Shown here: positions 8,627 through 17,564 of the stretch, piece after piece
Position numbering within the stretch: position 1 is the first letter of the stretch
Layout of the letters: each line of letters begins with the position of its first letter
NCBI RefSeq assembly: GCF_003675325.1
Contig: NZ_CP033073.1
Span: forward strand, 7,564,001 to 7,628,000
Origin: Streptomyces dangxiongensis
GTDB lineage: Bacteria; Actinomycetota; Actinomycetes; Streptomycetales; Streptomycetaceae
Direction: 5' to 3'
Length of the DNA: 64,000 nt
The notes under the pieces: generated by a model
The model's input: only the letters and a program-made list of their open reading frames with translations
Told to the model about the DNA's origin: nothing
The model's database searches: none
Translations under genes and position numbers: made by a program

Positions 8627-10042
8627 TCAACGTGCCGCCGCCGAGGGCCGGATGTTCTGGTTCAGCCGGAACAGGTTCGTGGGATCGTAGGCGTCCTTGA
8701 CCCGCACGAGCCGTTCGTGGACCTCCCCGGGGTAGGAGGCGCGCACCTTGTCCGCACCGGCGTCGCCCGTGAAGTTGACGTACATGCTGCCACCGCCGTG
8801 CACGGCGATCTCCTCCCGGGCGCCGCGGGCCCACGCGACGTGATCCTCGAAGCCCGCCGCCCCGGGGGCACGCGCGATGACGTTGCACAGCACGCTCGCC
8901 CGCCGCTGGCTGAAGGCCGTGGCCCCGGCGGGGACGCGGGCGAAGGCGCCGCCAAGCTGGTGCAGATGCAGCTCGCTGGAGGGCGTCGGGGTCCGCAGAT
9001 GCTGCCGCAGCAGCGCGTCGACGGCCGCGTCGGTGGGCTCGATGAACGCCGACGTGAAGTAGTTGTGCGCGCCGGCCGTCCACAGCGGGTCCAGCAGCGA
9101 CTGCATGCCCGCGTAGGGCATGGGGCCCAGCACGTCGGCGATCGGTGTCCCCAGCGCGCGCAGCGCGGCGACGGCCGCCTCACCGGCCGCGGGAGCGCCC
9201 GCGTACATGCCGGCCAGCACGACGACCCGGGTGCCGTGCACCTCGCTGGGCAGGAACGGCACCGGAGGGGCCGTCGTCAGATCGAGCAGGGTCGTCAGCT
9301 CGTCGGGCATGTCCGCGATCAGCTCGCGCCAGCGGGTGACGACCTGCCTGGCCTGGTCGAGGGGGTAGACGATCAGGCCCGCCAGGACCTGGGGACCCAC
9401 AGGGTGCAGCGCGTACTCGAGCGAGGTGACGACCCCGAAGTTGCCGCCGCCGCCCCGCAGGGCCCAGAACAGCTCGGAGTGCTCCCGCTCGTCGGCCCGC
9501 ACCACCCGGCCGTCGGCGGTGACCACCTCGGCCGCCGTGAGGTTGTCCGATGCCAGACCGTGGCGGCGCAGCAGCCAGCCCACCCCGCCGCCGAGGGTGA
9601 ATCCGGCGATGCCGGTGGAGGAGACCAGCCCGCCGGTCACGGCCAGACCGAAGGCCTGCGTCTCGTGATCGAGGTCGCCCCAGGTCAGGCCGGCCTGGGC
9701 GACGGCCCGGCGCCGCCTCGGATCGACCACGGCACCCCGCATGCCCGACAGGTCGATGACGATGCCGCCGTCGCAGGTCGAGAACCCGGCGATGCTGTGC
9801 GCCCCGCCGCGCACCGCGACGAGCAGGTCCTGGCTGCGCGCGAACTCCACCGCGCGCAGCACGTCCGCGGTCCCGGCGCAGCGCACGACCAGAGCCGGGT
9901 GCTTGTCGTGGGCCGCGTTCCAGATCGTGCGGGCCTCGTCGTAGGAGGCGTCGCCGGGACGGACGACCGTGCCGCGCAGCCCCGCCTCCAGCTCGCCGAT
10001 GGTGGCGTCACCCAGGACGCCCTTCGTCGTGTCGACCGACAT
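8627..10042 (-). CDS. FAD-linked oxidoreductase, berberine-bridge (BBE) type
   Basis: 471 residues from ATG 10042, with GGAGG seven bases upstream. The PCMH-type FAD domain covers roughly residues 40-210: VRGGAHSIAG contains the histidine (H82) that normally binds FAD covalently, and GIAGFTLGGGVGWLLRRHGL is the second flavin-binding block. No matching second-site cysteine is apparent, so a single covalent link is likely. The C-terminal BBE segment YDPTNLFRLNQNIRP is intact. Such enzymes oxidise alcohols, sugars or natural-product intermediates, reducing oxygen to peroxide. It lies 66 bases downstream of the SARP-type regulator on the same strand, which suggests cotranscription or direct control. 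Confidence 0.85.
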   Translation of the reverse strand: MSVDTTKGVLGDATIGELEAGLRGTVVRPGDASYDEARTIWNAAHDKHPALVVRCAGTADVLRAVEFARSQDLLVAVRGGAHSIAGFSTCDGGIVIDLSGMRGAVVDPRRRRAVAQAGLTWGDLDHETQAFGLAVTGGLVSSTGIAGFTLGGGVGWLLRRHGLASDNLTAAEVVTADGRVVRADEREHSELFWALRGGGGNFGVVTSLEYALHPVGPQVLAGLIVYPLDQARQVVTRWRELIADMPDELTTLLDLTTAPPVPFLPSEVHGTRVVVLAGMYAGAPAAGEAAVAALRALGTPIADVLGPMPYAGMQSLLDPLWTAGAHNYFTSAFIEPTDAAVDALLRQHLRTPTPSSELHLHQLGGAFARVPAGATAFSQRRASVLCNVIARAPGAAGFEDHVAWARGAREEIAVHGGGSMYVNFTGDAGADKVRASYPGEVHERLVRVKDAYDPTNLFRLNQNIRPSAAAR

Positions 10043-10108
10043 GATGGCCTCCGTGCATGTGTGCCTGCTGGACACCCGGGACACTAGGCACCGCCGCTTA
10101 GCAGCCAC

Positions 10109-13100
10109 TCAACAGCCGCTGTGCGCCCAGGGCGAGGTGCGCCGCAGGACGGCCGTGCCCCGCACGTCACCCAGGCGGGCGAAGAGTTCCCGGGCGCGGT
10201 CGGCCGACGCCCGGGCCGTGTCGCGGTCACCGGTCTGCCACGCCAGCCGGGCCAGCATCAGGGCGACCCAGCCCGCGGCGCACGGCGAGCCGGCTACGTG
10301 CTCCAACCGCAGGGCACGGGTGAGCAGGGTGCGCGCCCGGGACGTCTCCCCGGCGGCCCTGGCCACCAGGGCGAGGTGCAGCAGGCTGTTGGTGGTGCCC
10401 GGGATGTCGTCGGTTTCCTCGAAGTGCGCGAGGGCGGCGGCGATGGACACCCGTGCGCCCTCGGTGTCACCGCGCGCCAGGCGCAGCAGGCCGAGGCAGC
10501 CCAGGGTGATGTCCTCCTCCCGGCGGTCGCCCAGCGTGCGCCTGATCGCCAGTGCCGCGTCGAGATGCTCCTGGGCGGCGGTGTGATCGCCCCGGCTCCG
10601 GCAGATGTTGCCCAGGGCGTTCAGGGCCAGGGACCGCCCGTACGGGTCGGCGAGGGCGCGGAAGCAGTCGGCGCTGCGCTCGGCCGCCGCCACGGCGGCG
10701 TCGGCATCACGGTCCAGACGGGCCGCCCAGGCCAGGTTGGCCAGGACGTACCCGCGGGCCCGGGCCGCGCCCACCGCCCTGCCCGCGAGGACCGTCTCCT
10801 CGAAGTACAGCGACACCTGGCCCGCCGCGTCCTCCTCACTCACGTATCCGGGTGTCATGACCACCAGGAACGGGCCGGTGTCCGCCCGTACCGCCGCCAG
10901 CAGCCGCAGACTGCTCTCGCACGCCGCACGGGCCCCCGCCCCGTCACCCCGGCACACGGCCCACACCCCCTCCGCGTGCGCGGCGGCGGCGAGAACCGAG
11001 GGTTCGCCCACCTCACGGGCCAGCTCGCACGACCGGTCCAGCGCCTCGCGGGCACGCTCCCACGACCCGCGCATCCACAGCAGCACGGCCTGCTGGTAGC
11101 GGGCGTACGCCAGCGCCGCCGGATCCGACCGCCGCTCGTGTACGCGGACGATCCCCGCACCGATGTCCGCCAGGGGGGATCCGTCGCCGAGACGGACCGC
11201 GAGCACCCCCTGCCCCATCAACGCCCTCGCGCGCTGCGGGCTCGGCTCCGGCGCGGCGGCCAGCGCGGCGTCCAGCCATCGCCGCCCCTCGGCGAGCCGC
11301 CCACGCTCGGACCAGAACAGCCACAGTGCGACCGCCAGCCGCAGCGCCGCCGGGGGATCGCCGCGCAGCAGCGACGACAGGGCGGCGCGCAGATTGCCGT
11401 AGTCGGCCTCCAGCTCCAGCGACGTCGCCCCGGACAGCCCGGTCGCCGACTCGCTGTCCCGCCGCTCGGCGAGCGCCAGGTAGAAACGCCGGTGGCGGGC
11501 CTCGACGGCCGTCAGCTCACCGGCCGCGCGCAGCCGCCCGGCCGCGTACTGCCGGACCGTCTCCAGCAGCCGGTAGCGCACCTCGTCCTGCCGCGTCTCC
11601 ACCCCCACCAGCGACTTGTCGACCAGCCTGCCCAGCAGGTCCAGCACCCGCTCGCGGCCGGCGCCCTCGGCACCCACCTCCTGCGCCGCGGCGAGCGAGA
11701 AGCCTCCCGTGAAGACGGCGAGCCGGCGCAGCAGGCACCGCTCGTCCCCGTCGAGCAGCCGGTGACTCCATTCCAGGGCCGCGAGCAGGGTCTCCTGCCG
11801 GGTCACGGCGCGCCGGCTGCCCCGGCCGAGCAGCGACACGGCGTCGTCGAGCCGCTCGACGATCTGGCCCGGGGCCAGCACCCGCACCCGGGCCGCGGCC
11901 AGCTCCAGGGCCAGGGGTATCCCGTCGAGCCGGAAACAGATCTGTGCGACGGCCGCCGCGTTGGCCTCCGTCAGCCCGAAGCCCGGGCAGGCCTCGCCGG
12001 CCCGCTCCACGAACAACCGCACGGAGGCGAATCGCCCCAGATCCGCCACGGACGGCAGCCGGTCCGGGTCCGGCAGGCTCAGCGACGGCACGCGGAACGT
12101 CCGTTCCCCGTAGCTGCGCAGCAGCTCCCTGCTGGTCGCGAGCACGGTGACCCCCGGACAGCGGGCCATGACATCGGAGACCACCGCGGCACACGCCTCG
12201 ACGAGGTGTTCGCAGTTGTCGAGGACCAGCAGCAGCTCCCGGCCGCCAAGCTGGGAGACCAGGGCCTCCTGGGCCGGCCCGGACGCGGGAAGCTGCAGTC
12301 CGAGGACGGCGGCGATCGCGTCGGGCACGAGATGCGGTTCCGTCAGCGCGGCGAGGTCCACGAACCACACCCCGTCCCGGAACGCTCCGGTCTGCCGGGC
12401 GGCCACCGCCAGTGCCAGCCGGGTCTTGCCGCAGCCGCCGGTCCCGGTGAGGGTGAGCAGCCTGGACCGCCCGAGCAGCGCCTCCACCTCGGCCGTCTCA
12501 CGCTGCCGGCCGATGAGGGCGCCCGCCTGCGCCGGCAGATTGTGCCGCGGCACGGCCGGCTCCTCCTCCCGCGGCTGGACGGAGCCGGCCAGCAGGGTGC
12601 GGTAGAGGCGGCGCGTTCGCGGGTCCGGGTCGGCGCCGCCGTCCTCGCACAGCGCGTCCCGCAGCCCCTCGTACACGGCGAGCGCTTCGCGGCGCCGTCC
12701 GGTGGCGGCCAGCGCCGTCATCAGCGCCCGGGAGCCGGGTTCATGCAGCGGATCCGCACCGAGCAGCGTCCGCAGCCCCTCGATCGACTCGGCCGTACGT
12801 CCCTCACGCCGGAGCGCCTCGGCCAGCGCCCACCGCATCGCCGCACACCGCACCGCCAGGGCGTCGGCGGCCTCGCGCGCCCACGGCTCGTAACGGTCCT
12901 CCGGCAGCAGTCCGGGCTCGGCCAGGGCGAGCGCGGCCCCGAGCTGCGCGGCGGCCCCGTCGTGGGAGGCCCGCCGGGCCGCCTCCTCGAACTCGTCGAC
13001 GTCGACGCGCACACCGCCGTCGGGGCCGAGCAGCACCAGGTCGTCACGGAGTACGACGATGTCCCCGTCCGCCCCCGTACCGGTCAGCGCGCGCCGCGCG

Positions 13101-13324
13101 GCGTACAGCACCTGATGCAGGTTGTTCGCCGCGGCCCGGCGCTCGAGATCCGGCCACAGCAGGTCGTAGAGGCGCTCCCGGTGCATCCGGTGTCCCGGCG
13201 CCAGACACAGCACCTTCAGCAGGCTCCGCGCCTTGCGCAGGCGCCACGCCCCGGCGGCGACAGGGCGGTCCCCGACCGTCACGTCGAAACCGCCCAGGAG
13301 TCGGATGTGCACGTCACCGGCCAT
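10109..13324 (-). CDS. SARP/AfsR-type regulator with BTAD, NB-ARC-like ATPase and TPR regions
   Basis: 1071 residues from ATG 13324 behind GTGAGG. The N-terminus is an OmpR-like winged helix (HIRLLGGFDVTVGDRPV onward), followed by a bacterial transcriptional activation domain to about residue 240. The ATPase has a Walker A GTGGCGKTRLAL near residue 290 and a Walker B LLLVLDNCEHLVEA. The last third is an Ala/Leu-rich TPR-like solenoid. This is the large SARP architecture of AfsR-type activators, which bind direct repeats and usually switch on secondary metabolism or nearby genes. The FAD oxidoreductase gene downstream is the likely nearest target. No biosynthetic core enzyme is adjacent. Confidence 0.85.
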   Translation of the reverse strand: MAGDVHIRLLGGFDVTVGDRPVAAGAWRLRKARSLLKVLCLAPGHRMHRERLYDLLWPDLERRAAANNLHQVLYAARRALTGTGADGDIVVLRDDLVLLGPDGGVRVDVDEFEEAARRASHDGAAAQLGAALALAEPGLLPEDRYEPWAREAADALAVRCAAMRWALAEALRREGRTAESIEGLRTLLGADPLHEPGSRALMTALAATGRRREALAVYEGLRDALCEDGGADPDPRTRRLYRTLLAGSVQPREEEPAVPRHNLPAQAGALIGRQRETAEVEALLGRSRLLTLTGTGGCGKTRLALAVAARQTGAFRDGVWFVDLAALTEPHLVPDAIAAVLGLQLPASGPAQEALVSQLGGRELLLVLDNCEHLVEACAAVVSDVMARCPGVTVLATSRELLRSYGERTFRVPSLSLPDPDRLPSVADLGRFASVRLFVERAGEACPGFGLTEANAAAVAQICFRLDGIPLALELAAARVRVLAPGQIVERLDDAVSLLGRGSRRAVTRQETLLAALEWSHRLLDGDERCLLRRLAVFTGGFSLAAAQEVGAEGAGRERVLDLLGRLVDKSLVGVETRQDEVRYRLLETVRQYAAGRLRAAGELTAVEARHRRFYLALAERRDSESATGLSGATSLELEADYGNLRAALSSLLRGDPPAALRLAVALWLFWSERGRLAEGRRWLDAALAAAPEPSPQRARALMGQGVLAVRLGDGSPLADIGAGIVRVHERRSDPAALAYARYQQAVLLWMRGSWERAREALDRSCELAREVGEPSVLAAAAHAEGVWAVCRGDGAGARAACESSLRLLAAVRADTGPFLVVMTPGYVSEEDAAGQVSLYFEETVLAGRAVGAARARGYVLANLAWAARLDRDADAAVAAAERSADCFRALADPYGRSLALNALGNICRSRGDHTAAQEHLDAALAIRRTLGDRREEDITLGCLGLLRLARGDTEGARVSIAAALAHFEETDDIPGTTNSLLHLALVARAAGETSRARTLLTRALRLEHVAGSPCAAGWVALMLARLAWQTGDRDTARASADRARELFARLGDVRGTAVLRRTSPWAHSGC

Positions 13325-13621
13325 GGCTGCCTCACCCAGCAGACTACCCCCGGCCCGGCGCCGGCGGCCCGGCAGCACCTCCGCGTCGGCGCGACCGCGA
13401 CCGGGCCGGCCGCCCGACGGGACCCGGCGGCCCCCGACTGACGGATCACGGGGCCACGACACCTCCCGGGGCCGTCGGAGGCACCGCGACGGGAAGGGCC
13501 GTGCACCGGACGCCCGGCGGCACTCGATGACTGGTGATTTCGCCGATGGCCCCCGCCCCCCGCCTCACGACGCTGGTCGGGTCAGGCACCCGCACCCCCA
13601 CATCCTCAGCAGGAGGACCCC

Positions 13622-14362
13622 ATGCCCCGCCGCTCCCCGCGCCGGCTCCTCGGCGTTCTCGCGACCGCCACGGCCGCGTTCACCCTGTTCTCCCCGGCGT
13701 CCACGGCCGGCGCGGCCGGCACCGCGACCACGACCGCCGCCCGGCCGGCCGGCGTGGCCGCGCATCCGCTGTCGACCGGTACGCCCGTCGTCTTCGTCCA
13801 CGGGTACACCGGCAACGCGTCCAACTGGGTCACCGCCATGAGCGTCTTCCGGCTCAACGGCTGGTCCAGCTCGAATCTCTTCGCCTACGAGTACGACTCC
13901 TACGGCGACAACGTCACCAACGCCCGGGGCCTCGCCGCCTTCGTCGACAACGTCAGGGCACGCACGGGCGCGAGCAAGGTCGCGATCGTCAACCACTCGA
14001 TGGGCGGCCTCGTCAGCCAGTACTACCTGAAGGTGCTGGGCGGCAACACCAGCGTCAGCCACCTCGCCTCGATCGCCGGCGCCAACCACGGGACCACGTC
14101 CGCCGGCGCCTGCCTGGTCTACACGACCTGTCAGCAGATGTACCCGGGCTCCTCGTTCATCTCCCAGATCTCCTCGGGTGACGAGACACCGGGAACCACC
14201 AGGTACGCCACCTGGTACTCGGCGTGCGACGGCATCATCCTGCCGTACACCAGCACCCGGCTGGACGGCGCCACGAACAACAACGTGCCCTGCCAGACCC
14301 ACCTCGGGTACCTCACGGACACGGTCGTACTGGGCCAGATAGCGCGCTTCGTCGCCTCCTGA
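13622..14362 (+). CDS. Secreted triacylglycerol lipase / esterase, alpha/beta-hydrolase fold
   Basis: 246 residues from ATG 13622 with CAGGAGGA seven bases upstream. A signal peptide (RRSPRRLLGVLATATAAFTLF, with an Ala-rich cleavage region near residues 31-34) directs export. The mature enzyme has VVFVHGYTGNASNW (oxyanion-hole strand), a nucleophile elbow VNHSMGGLVSQYY, and a His in PCQTHLGYLTD. This matches the small lipase group related to class 2 lipases of Bacillus LipA type. Four cysteines in the second half may pair. It is expected to hydrolyse lipids outside the cell. A strong hairpin at 14390-14415 follows. Confidence 0.85.
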   Translation: MPRRSPRRLLGVLATATAAFTLFSPASTAGAAGTATTTAARPAGVAAHPLSTGTPVVFVHGYTGNASNWVTAMSVFRLNGWSSSNLFAYEYDSYGDNVTNARGLAAFVDNVRARTGASKVAIVNHSMGGLVSQYYLKVLGGNTSVSHLASIAGANHGTTSAGACLVYTTCQQMYPGSSFISQISSGDETPGTTRYATWYSACDGIILPYTSTRLDGATNNNVPCQTHLGYLTDTVVLGQIARFVAS

Positions 14363-14389
14363 CTCCGGCCGGCCGCAGGCCGCGGCGGA

Positions 14390-14415
14390 GCCGCACGGGA
14401 CCGTCCCCGTGCGGC
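14390..14415 (+). terminator. Hairpin terminator after the lipase gene
   Basis: A ten-base perfect stem (GCCGCACGGG / CCCGTGCGGC) with a six-base loop, 27 bases after the lipase stop. No U-tract is present, as is common in high-GC actinobacteria. Confidence 0.65.
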
Positions 14416-14439
14416 CCCGGCGCCGGGCCGGGGGCGCCG

Positions 14440-14724
14440 AGGTCCCGGTGAAGCGGTCCGTGCCGTCGGCCTGGCCGAGGCCCCAGCCCTGGCGGAATCG
14501 GCCGGCGCCGCTTGAGTTGTTCGTGGTCAGGGCGCCGAGCAACCGTAGTGGTGCAGGGAGAGATGGGTGCCGTCGAGGCGGGAGTCGGCGCAGACGGAGG
14601 TGATGTTGTCGTCGTAGCCCGGGCTGTTGCCGCCGTACCTGGCGGTGACGGGCGCGAGGGCCAGCGCGGCCAGCCCACTGACCAGGGCCCGCCGCCATGA
14701 CCGGCCGGAGCGGATACGGAGCAT
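14440..14724 (-). pseudogene. Remnant of a second GH5 glycosidase gene, with a large internal deletion and a frameshift
   Basis: From ATG 14724 the frame gives a signal peptide (RSWRRALVSGLAALALAPVTA), then jumps to SPGYDDNITSVCADSRLDGT and HLSLHHYG, stopping at 14527. This is almost the same as GAGYNDHVTTVCADPRLRGT and YLSLHHYG, residues 209-236 of the intact GH5 gene next door. A different frame then reads TTNNSSGAGRFRQGWGLG, matching the end of that gene (TTNRSGADRLAWGWGRG). The first ~185 mature residues and the stretch between these blocks, including both catalytic glutamates, are gone. It is a decayed tandem duplicate and cannot be an active enzyme. Confidence 0.75.
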
Positions 14725-14752
14725 GGAGGGAAGGAGTGGTGGTGCCCGGCCG

Positions 14753-15814
14753 TCAGCCCCGCACGGGCTTCCCGCGCCCCCAGCCCCAGGCGAGACGGTC
14801 GGCGCCGGAGCGGTTGGTGGTGGCCAGCCAGGGCCGGTCGGGGGCGCCGGTGAGTTCCTCCATGCTGTAGGTGTCACCGCTGCGCAGTCCGGGCCAGTAG
14901 ACCGACCCCATGCGCAGCTCACGGAAGGTGTCGGTGACCGCCTGGACGTAGTTGACGAAGTTGTTCGCTTCGTCGGGCCGGTCGTAGTCCAGGCCGGTGG
15001 TCATGGGGGCGCCGAACTCGTCGGCCACCGTCCGTCCGGCGCAGTCGCCGATCCGTTCCTTCAGGTCGGCCACCCACTGGTCGTAGGTGGCGTAGTCCTT
15101 CCAGAAGCCGTAGTGGTGCAGCGACAGGTAGGTGCCGCGCAGGCGGGGGTCGGCGCAGACGGTGGTGACGTGGTCGTTGTAGCCGGCGCCGGAGACGAGG
15201 ACACGGTTGCGGGGGACGCCCCGGTAGGTGGCGAGCCAGTCGGCGGCGATGTCGGCCCACTGGGTGTCGGTGTAGCCGTGCGGCTCGTTCATCGGCTCGA
15301 AGTAGACGCGGGGGTCGGCCTGGTAGGCGTGGACCACGGTGTCCCACATGGTCCGGTAGGCCGCCGTGTCGTCGATGAGTCCGTCCTTGTGGGCGCCGGT
15401 GCCCTCCCAGTAGGAGAGGATCACCTTGAAGCCCTGGCGGTCGGCCGCGTCGATGACGGCGCGGTAGGACCTCCAGTACGGGCCGCCGACCGTGTAGGGG
15501 TTGACGGGCAGTCGCACGGTGTCCGCGCCGAGGTTGGCGCGGAAGGCCTTGATGACCCGGGTCGCCTTGACGAACGTCCGGGCGTAGGTGTCCGAGGTGG
15601 ACAGTCCCGACAGGACGACCGGGTCGTCGGCGTAGTTGTCCCGCGGGTCCGCCCAGTTCACGCCCTTGAACCGGCTGGAGTCCAGGGCGGGCGGCCCGGA
15701 GGCGGACGCCGGTGCGGAGACGGCCAGCGTCCCGCCGGTCACGACGAGGGCGGTCGCCGCCAGCAGGGCGCGGAACCGGCGGGTGGCGCGGGGCTTGCGG
15801 ACGCGTGTGCGCAT
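14753..15814 (-). CDS. Secreted glycoside hydrolase family 5 enzyme
   Basis: 353 residues from ATG 15814. A signal peptide (basic RTRVRKPRATRRFR, then LLAATALVVTGGTLAVSAP, Ala-x-Ala near 36-38) marks export. The fold is a GH5-type barrel. The acid/base is E177 in YFEPMNEPHG and the nucleophile is E266 in VADEFGAP; HHYG and VYWPGLRSGD are further active-site loops. GH5 enzymes cut beta-glucans, mannans or galactans with retention; the exact substrate is not readable. Two copies of the LacI-type palindrome lie upstream at 15981 and 16047, so it probably belongs to the regulon of the adjacent LacI-type protein with the importer and GH42 enzyme. Its remnant paralog lies just downstream. Confidence 0.85.
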   Translation of the reverse strand: MRTRVRKPRATRRFRALLAATALVVTGGTLAVSAPASASGPPALDSSRFKGVNWADPRDNYADDPVVLSGLSTSDTYARTFVKATRVIKAFRANLGADTVRLPVNPYTVGGPYWRSYRAVIDAADRQGFKVILSYWEGTGAHKDGLIDDTAAYRTMWDTVVHAYQADPRVYFEPMNEPHGYTDTQWADIAADWLATYRGVPRNRVLVSGAGYNDHVTTVCADPRLRGTYLSLHHYGFWKDYATYDQWVADLKERIGDCAGRTVADEFGAPMTTGLDYDRPDEANNFVNYVQAVTDTFRELRMGSVYWPGLRSGDTYSMEELTGAPDRPWLATTNRSGADRLAWGWGRGKPVRG

Positions 15815-15980
15815 GTGCGGTCTCTCTCAGGTGCGGGGCGGGACACGGAGCTGCCGGCAGGAGTGCCGGCGTGCCGGGCTCCGGGGCGGACGGGCACGGT
15901 GGCGGGGCATACGTCGGGCGGGGTCTGCCGGGCCCGGTCGGCTGCGTGCGCGGTCCTGCCGCCCTATCGGGAGACCCGAG

Positions 15981-15994
15981 TGTTTACGTGAACA
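15981..15994. promoter_or_regulatory. LacI-type operator copy 1
   Basis: TGTTTACGTGAACA, a 14-base palindrome with one mismatch, centred on ACGT, 167 bases upstream of the GH5 start. It is nearly identical to the copies at 16047 and 17474. A central CpG in a palindrome of this size is typical of LacI-family sites. Confidence 0.7.
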
Positions 15995-16046
15995 TCGACG
16001 GCGAGAAAAGGTTCGCACCGGTACTCCGACCGGCCTCGACGCCCGA

Positions 16047-16060
16047 TGTTTACGTAAACT
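16047..16060. promoter_or_regulatory. LacI-type operator copy 2
   Basis: TGTTTACGTAAACT, differing from the perfect palindrome only at the last base, 233 bases upstream of the GH5 start and 79 bases beyond the LacI-type stop. With copy 1 it could allow binding of two dimers. Confidence 0.7.
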
Positions 16061-16138
16061 CTGAGCCGGAAGAGTGGCACCGGCCCCGGGGGCTGTCAAG
16101 GTGCCCGACGCGTGCCGGAGTTGCCCCCGGCGGTGAGG

Positions 16139-17248
16139 TCACCGCGCCCGGCGGGTGGCCGTGGCCCGGCGCCCGGTGTGCCGCGCGGGCGGCGGGGCGG
16201 TGCTGGAGCGTACGACCAGGCGGGTGGGGACCAGGGTCGTCCCGTGCTCCGGCCGGTCGTCGCGGATCTGCCGCAGCACGCTCTCCACGCACAGCCGGCC
16301 CACCGCGCCGAAGTCCTGGTGGACGGTGGTCAGCGGCGGGATGAAGGAGGCCGACTCCGGGATGTCGTCGTACCCCACGACGCTGACGTCCTCCGGAACC
16401 CGGCGCCCCTTCTCGTGCAGGGCGCGCAGCAGGCCGAGGGCCATCTGGTCGTTGGCGACGAAGACGGCCGTGCAGTCGGGGTCGGCCGCCAGGGCCAGGC
16501 CGGCCCGGTAACCGGACTCCGCGGACCAGTCGCCCCGTACCGGCGGCGGCACCGTCAGTCCGGCTTCCTCCAGCACCTGCCGCCAGGCGTCGGCGCGGCG
16601 CTGGGCGGCGAACGAGCCGTCGGGGCCCGCCAGATGGGCCACGGTGGTGTGGCCGAGGTCGAGCAGGTGGCGCACGGCGGCGCGGGTGCCGCCGGCCTGG
16701 TCGGTGTCGATCACGCTGTAGTGGTCGCCCGCGTCGGAGTCGACGACCACGAGCTGGACGCTGGGCGGCAGGCTGAGGACGGCGGCGTCCAGGAGGTGCA
16801 CCTCCATGATGACGATGATCCCGTCGACGGCCAGCTCGCCGAGCCGGGTGAAGGCGCCGCGCACGTCCATCTGCCTCGGCGCCGCCACCGGTATCAGCGT
16901 GATGGCGTACCCCTCCTCGGCGGCGGAGGTCGCGATCGCCTCCAGGGTGCGCACGTTGCCGGTGGTGGAGAGGGTGAAGAGGATGACGCCGAGCGTGCGG
17001 AACTCCCCGCTCTTCAGGGCCCGTGCGGCGCTGTTGGGACGGTAGCCGAGGTCCCTCATGGCTCGCAGGACGCGCTGTCTGGTCTCCTCGACCACGTTCG
17101 CGTGGCCGTTGGAGACGCGTGAGACGGTCTGCGAGGAAACCCCGGCCGCCCGCGCGACGTCGGCCATGGAGACGCTGCGCCGCCGGTCGGCCGCCGACCG
17201 CCGACGAGGCTGCCCGGCCCGGTCCGCGCCGCTCACGTCCTGGTGCAC
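16139..17248 (-). CDS. LacI-family transcriptional regulator
   Basis: 369 residues from GTG 17248 with GGAAGGG upstream. The N-terminal DNA-binding domain is typical: MADVARAAGVSSQTVSRVSN, then the hinge helix RPNSAARALKSG. The rest is a periplasmic-binding-protein-like ligand domain (GVILFTLSTTGNVRTLE, VDGIIVIMEV, FVANDQMALGLLRALHEKG, VVGYDDIPES). It should repress the divergent importer-GH42 operon and the GH5 gene in the absence of a sugar inducer, probably a galactoside or beta-linked oligosaccharide. The shared palindromes at 15981, 16047 and 17474 support this. The 316-base divergent gap holds the operon promoter. Confidence 0.88.
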   Translation of the reverse strand: MHQDVSGADRAGQPRRRSAADRRRSVSMADVARAAGVSSQTVSRVSNGHANVVEETRQRVLRAMRDLGYRPNSAARALKSGEFRTLGVILFTLSTTGNVRTLEAIATSAAEEGYAITLIPVAAPRQMDVRGAFTRLGELAVDGIIVIMEVHLLDAAVLSLPPSVQLVVVDSDAGDHYSVIDTDQAGGTRAAVRHLLDLGHTTVAHLAGPDGSFAAQRRADAWRQVLEEAGLTVPPPVRGDWSAESGYRAGLALAADPDCTAVFVANDQMALGLLRALHEKGRRVPEDVSVVGYDDIPESASFIPPLTTVHQDFGAVGRLCVESVLRQIRDDRPEHGTTLVPTRLVVRSSTAPPPARHTGRRATATRRAR

Positions 17249-17430
17249 GATTGCCCTTCCTGTGGTGCCGGCCGCGCCGCGGGCCCTGCGCGCGGCGGAT
17301 CTGGTCGAGAGTAGCGCGCGCCACCGCTCCGGCCCTGCTCACGGCGCTGTTCACGAGGCTGCTCACGACGCTGTCCACGGTGCCCCGGCAGGCGCCGCGC
17401 ATCGGGGCACGCGCTCTCTCTCCCGAAGTA

Positions 17431-17458
17431 TTGACGCTGCCGACCGGGAATGTAAGCA
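17431..17458 (+). promoter_or_regulatory. Candidate promoter of the sugar importer operon
   Basis: TTGACG (17431-17436), 16 bases, then TAAGCA (17453-17458). The -35 matches the vegetative consensus well and the -10 only partly. The operator begins 16 bases after it, a usual repressor position over the transcription start. Confidence 0.5.
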
Positions 17459-17473
17459 TCAGGCCACCGGTGA

Positions 17474-17487
17474 TGTTTACGTAAACA
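17474..17487. promoter_or_regulatory. LacI-type operator copy 3, perfect palindrome
   Basis: TGTTTACGTAAACA, fully symmetrical, just downstream of the candidate promoter and 77 bases before the first permease start. Confidence 0.75.
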
Positions 17488-17564
17488 CTGGACAGTGCCG
17501 GTGGGGCCCGCGTTGCCGTGCGACGGCTCAGGCCCCCGCACCCACGACGACGCGAGGATGCAGC

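Larger units (their letters stand above)
15815..16138. other. Intergenic control region of the GH5 gene
   Basis: 324 bases between the LacI-type stop and the GH5 start, both leftward. It contains two palindromic operators (listed separately), 52 bases apart from end to start. No open reading frame of interest and no clear sigma-70 promoter were identified. Confidence 0.6.
17249..17564. other. Divergent promoter region between the LacI-type gene and the sugar importer operon
   Basis: 316 bases. It holds a candidate promoter (17431-17458) and the perfect operator (17474-17487), both read toward the importer. The left 180 bases next to the LacI-type gene contain no recognised site. Confidence 0.6.

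Noticed and set aside
10121..13441. A 1106-residue rightward open frame opposite the SARP-type regulator
   Set aside because: Shadow frame: Gln/Arg/Gly-rich, no domains, no ribosome site. The leftward frame has BTAD and Walker motifs.
8627..14362. SARP regulator, FAD oxidoreductase and lipase as a biosynthetic gene cluster
   Set aside because: No PKS, NRPS, terpene or RiPP core gene is present nearby, so this is not supported.
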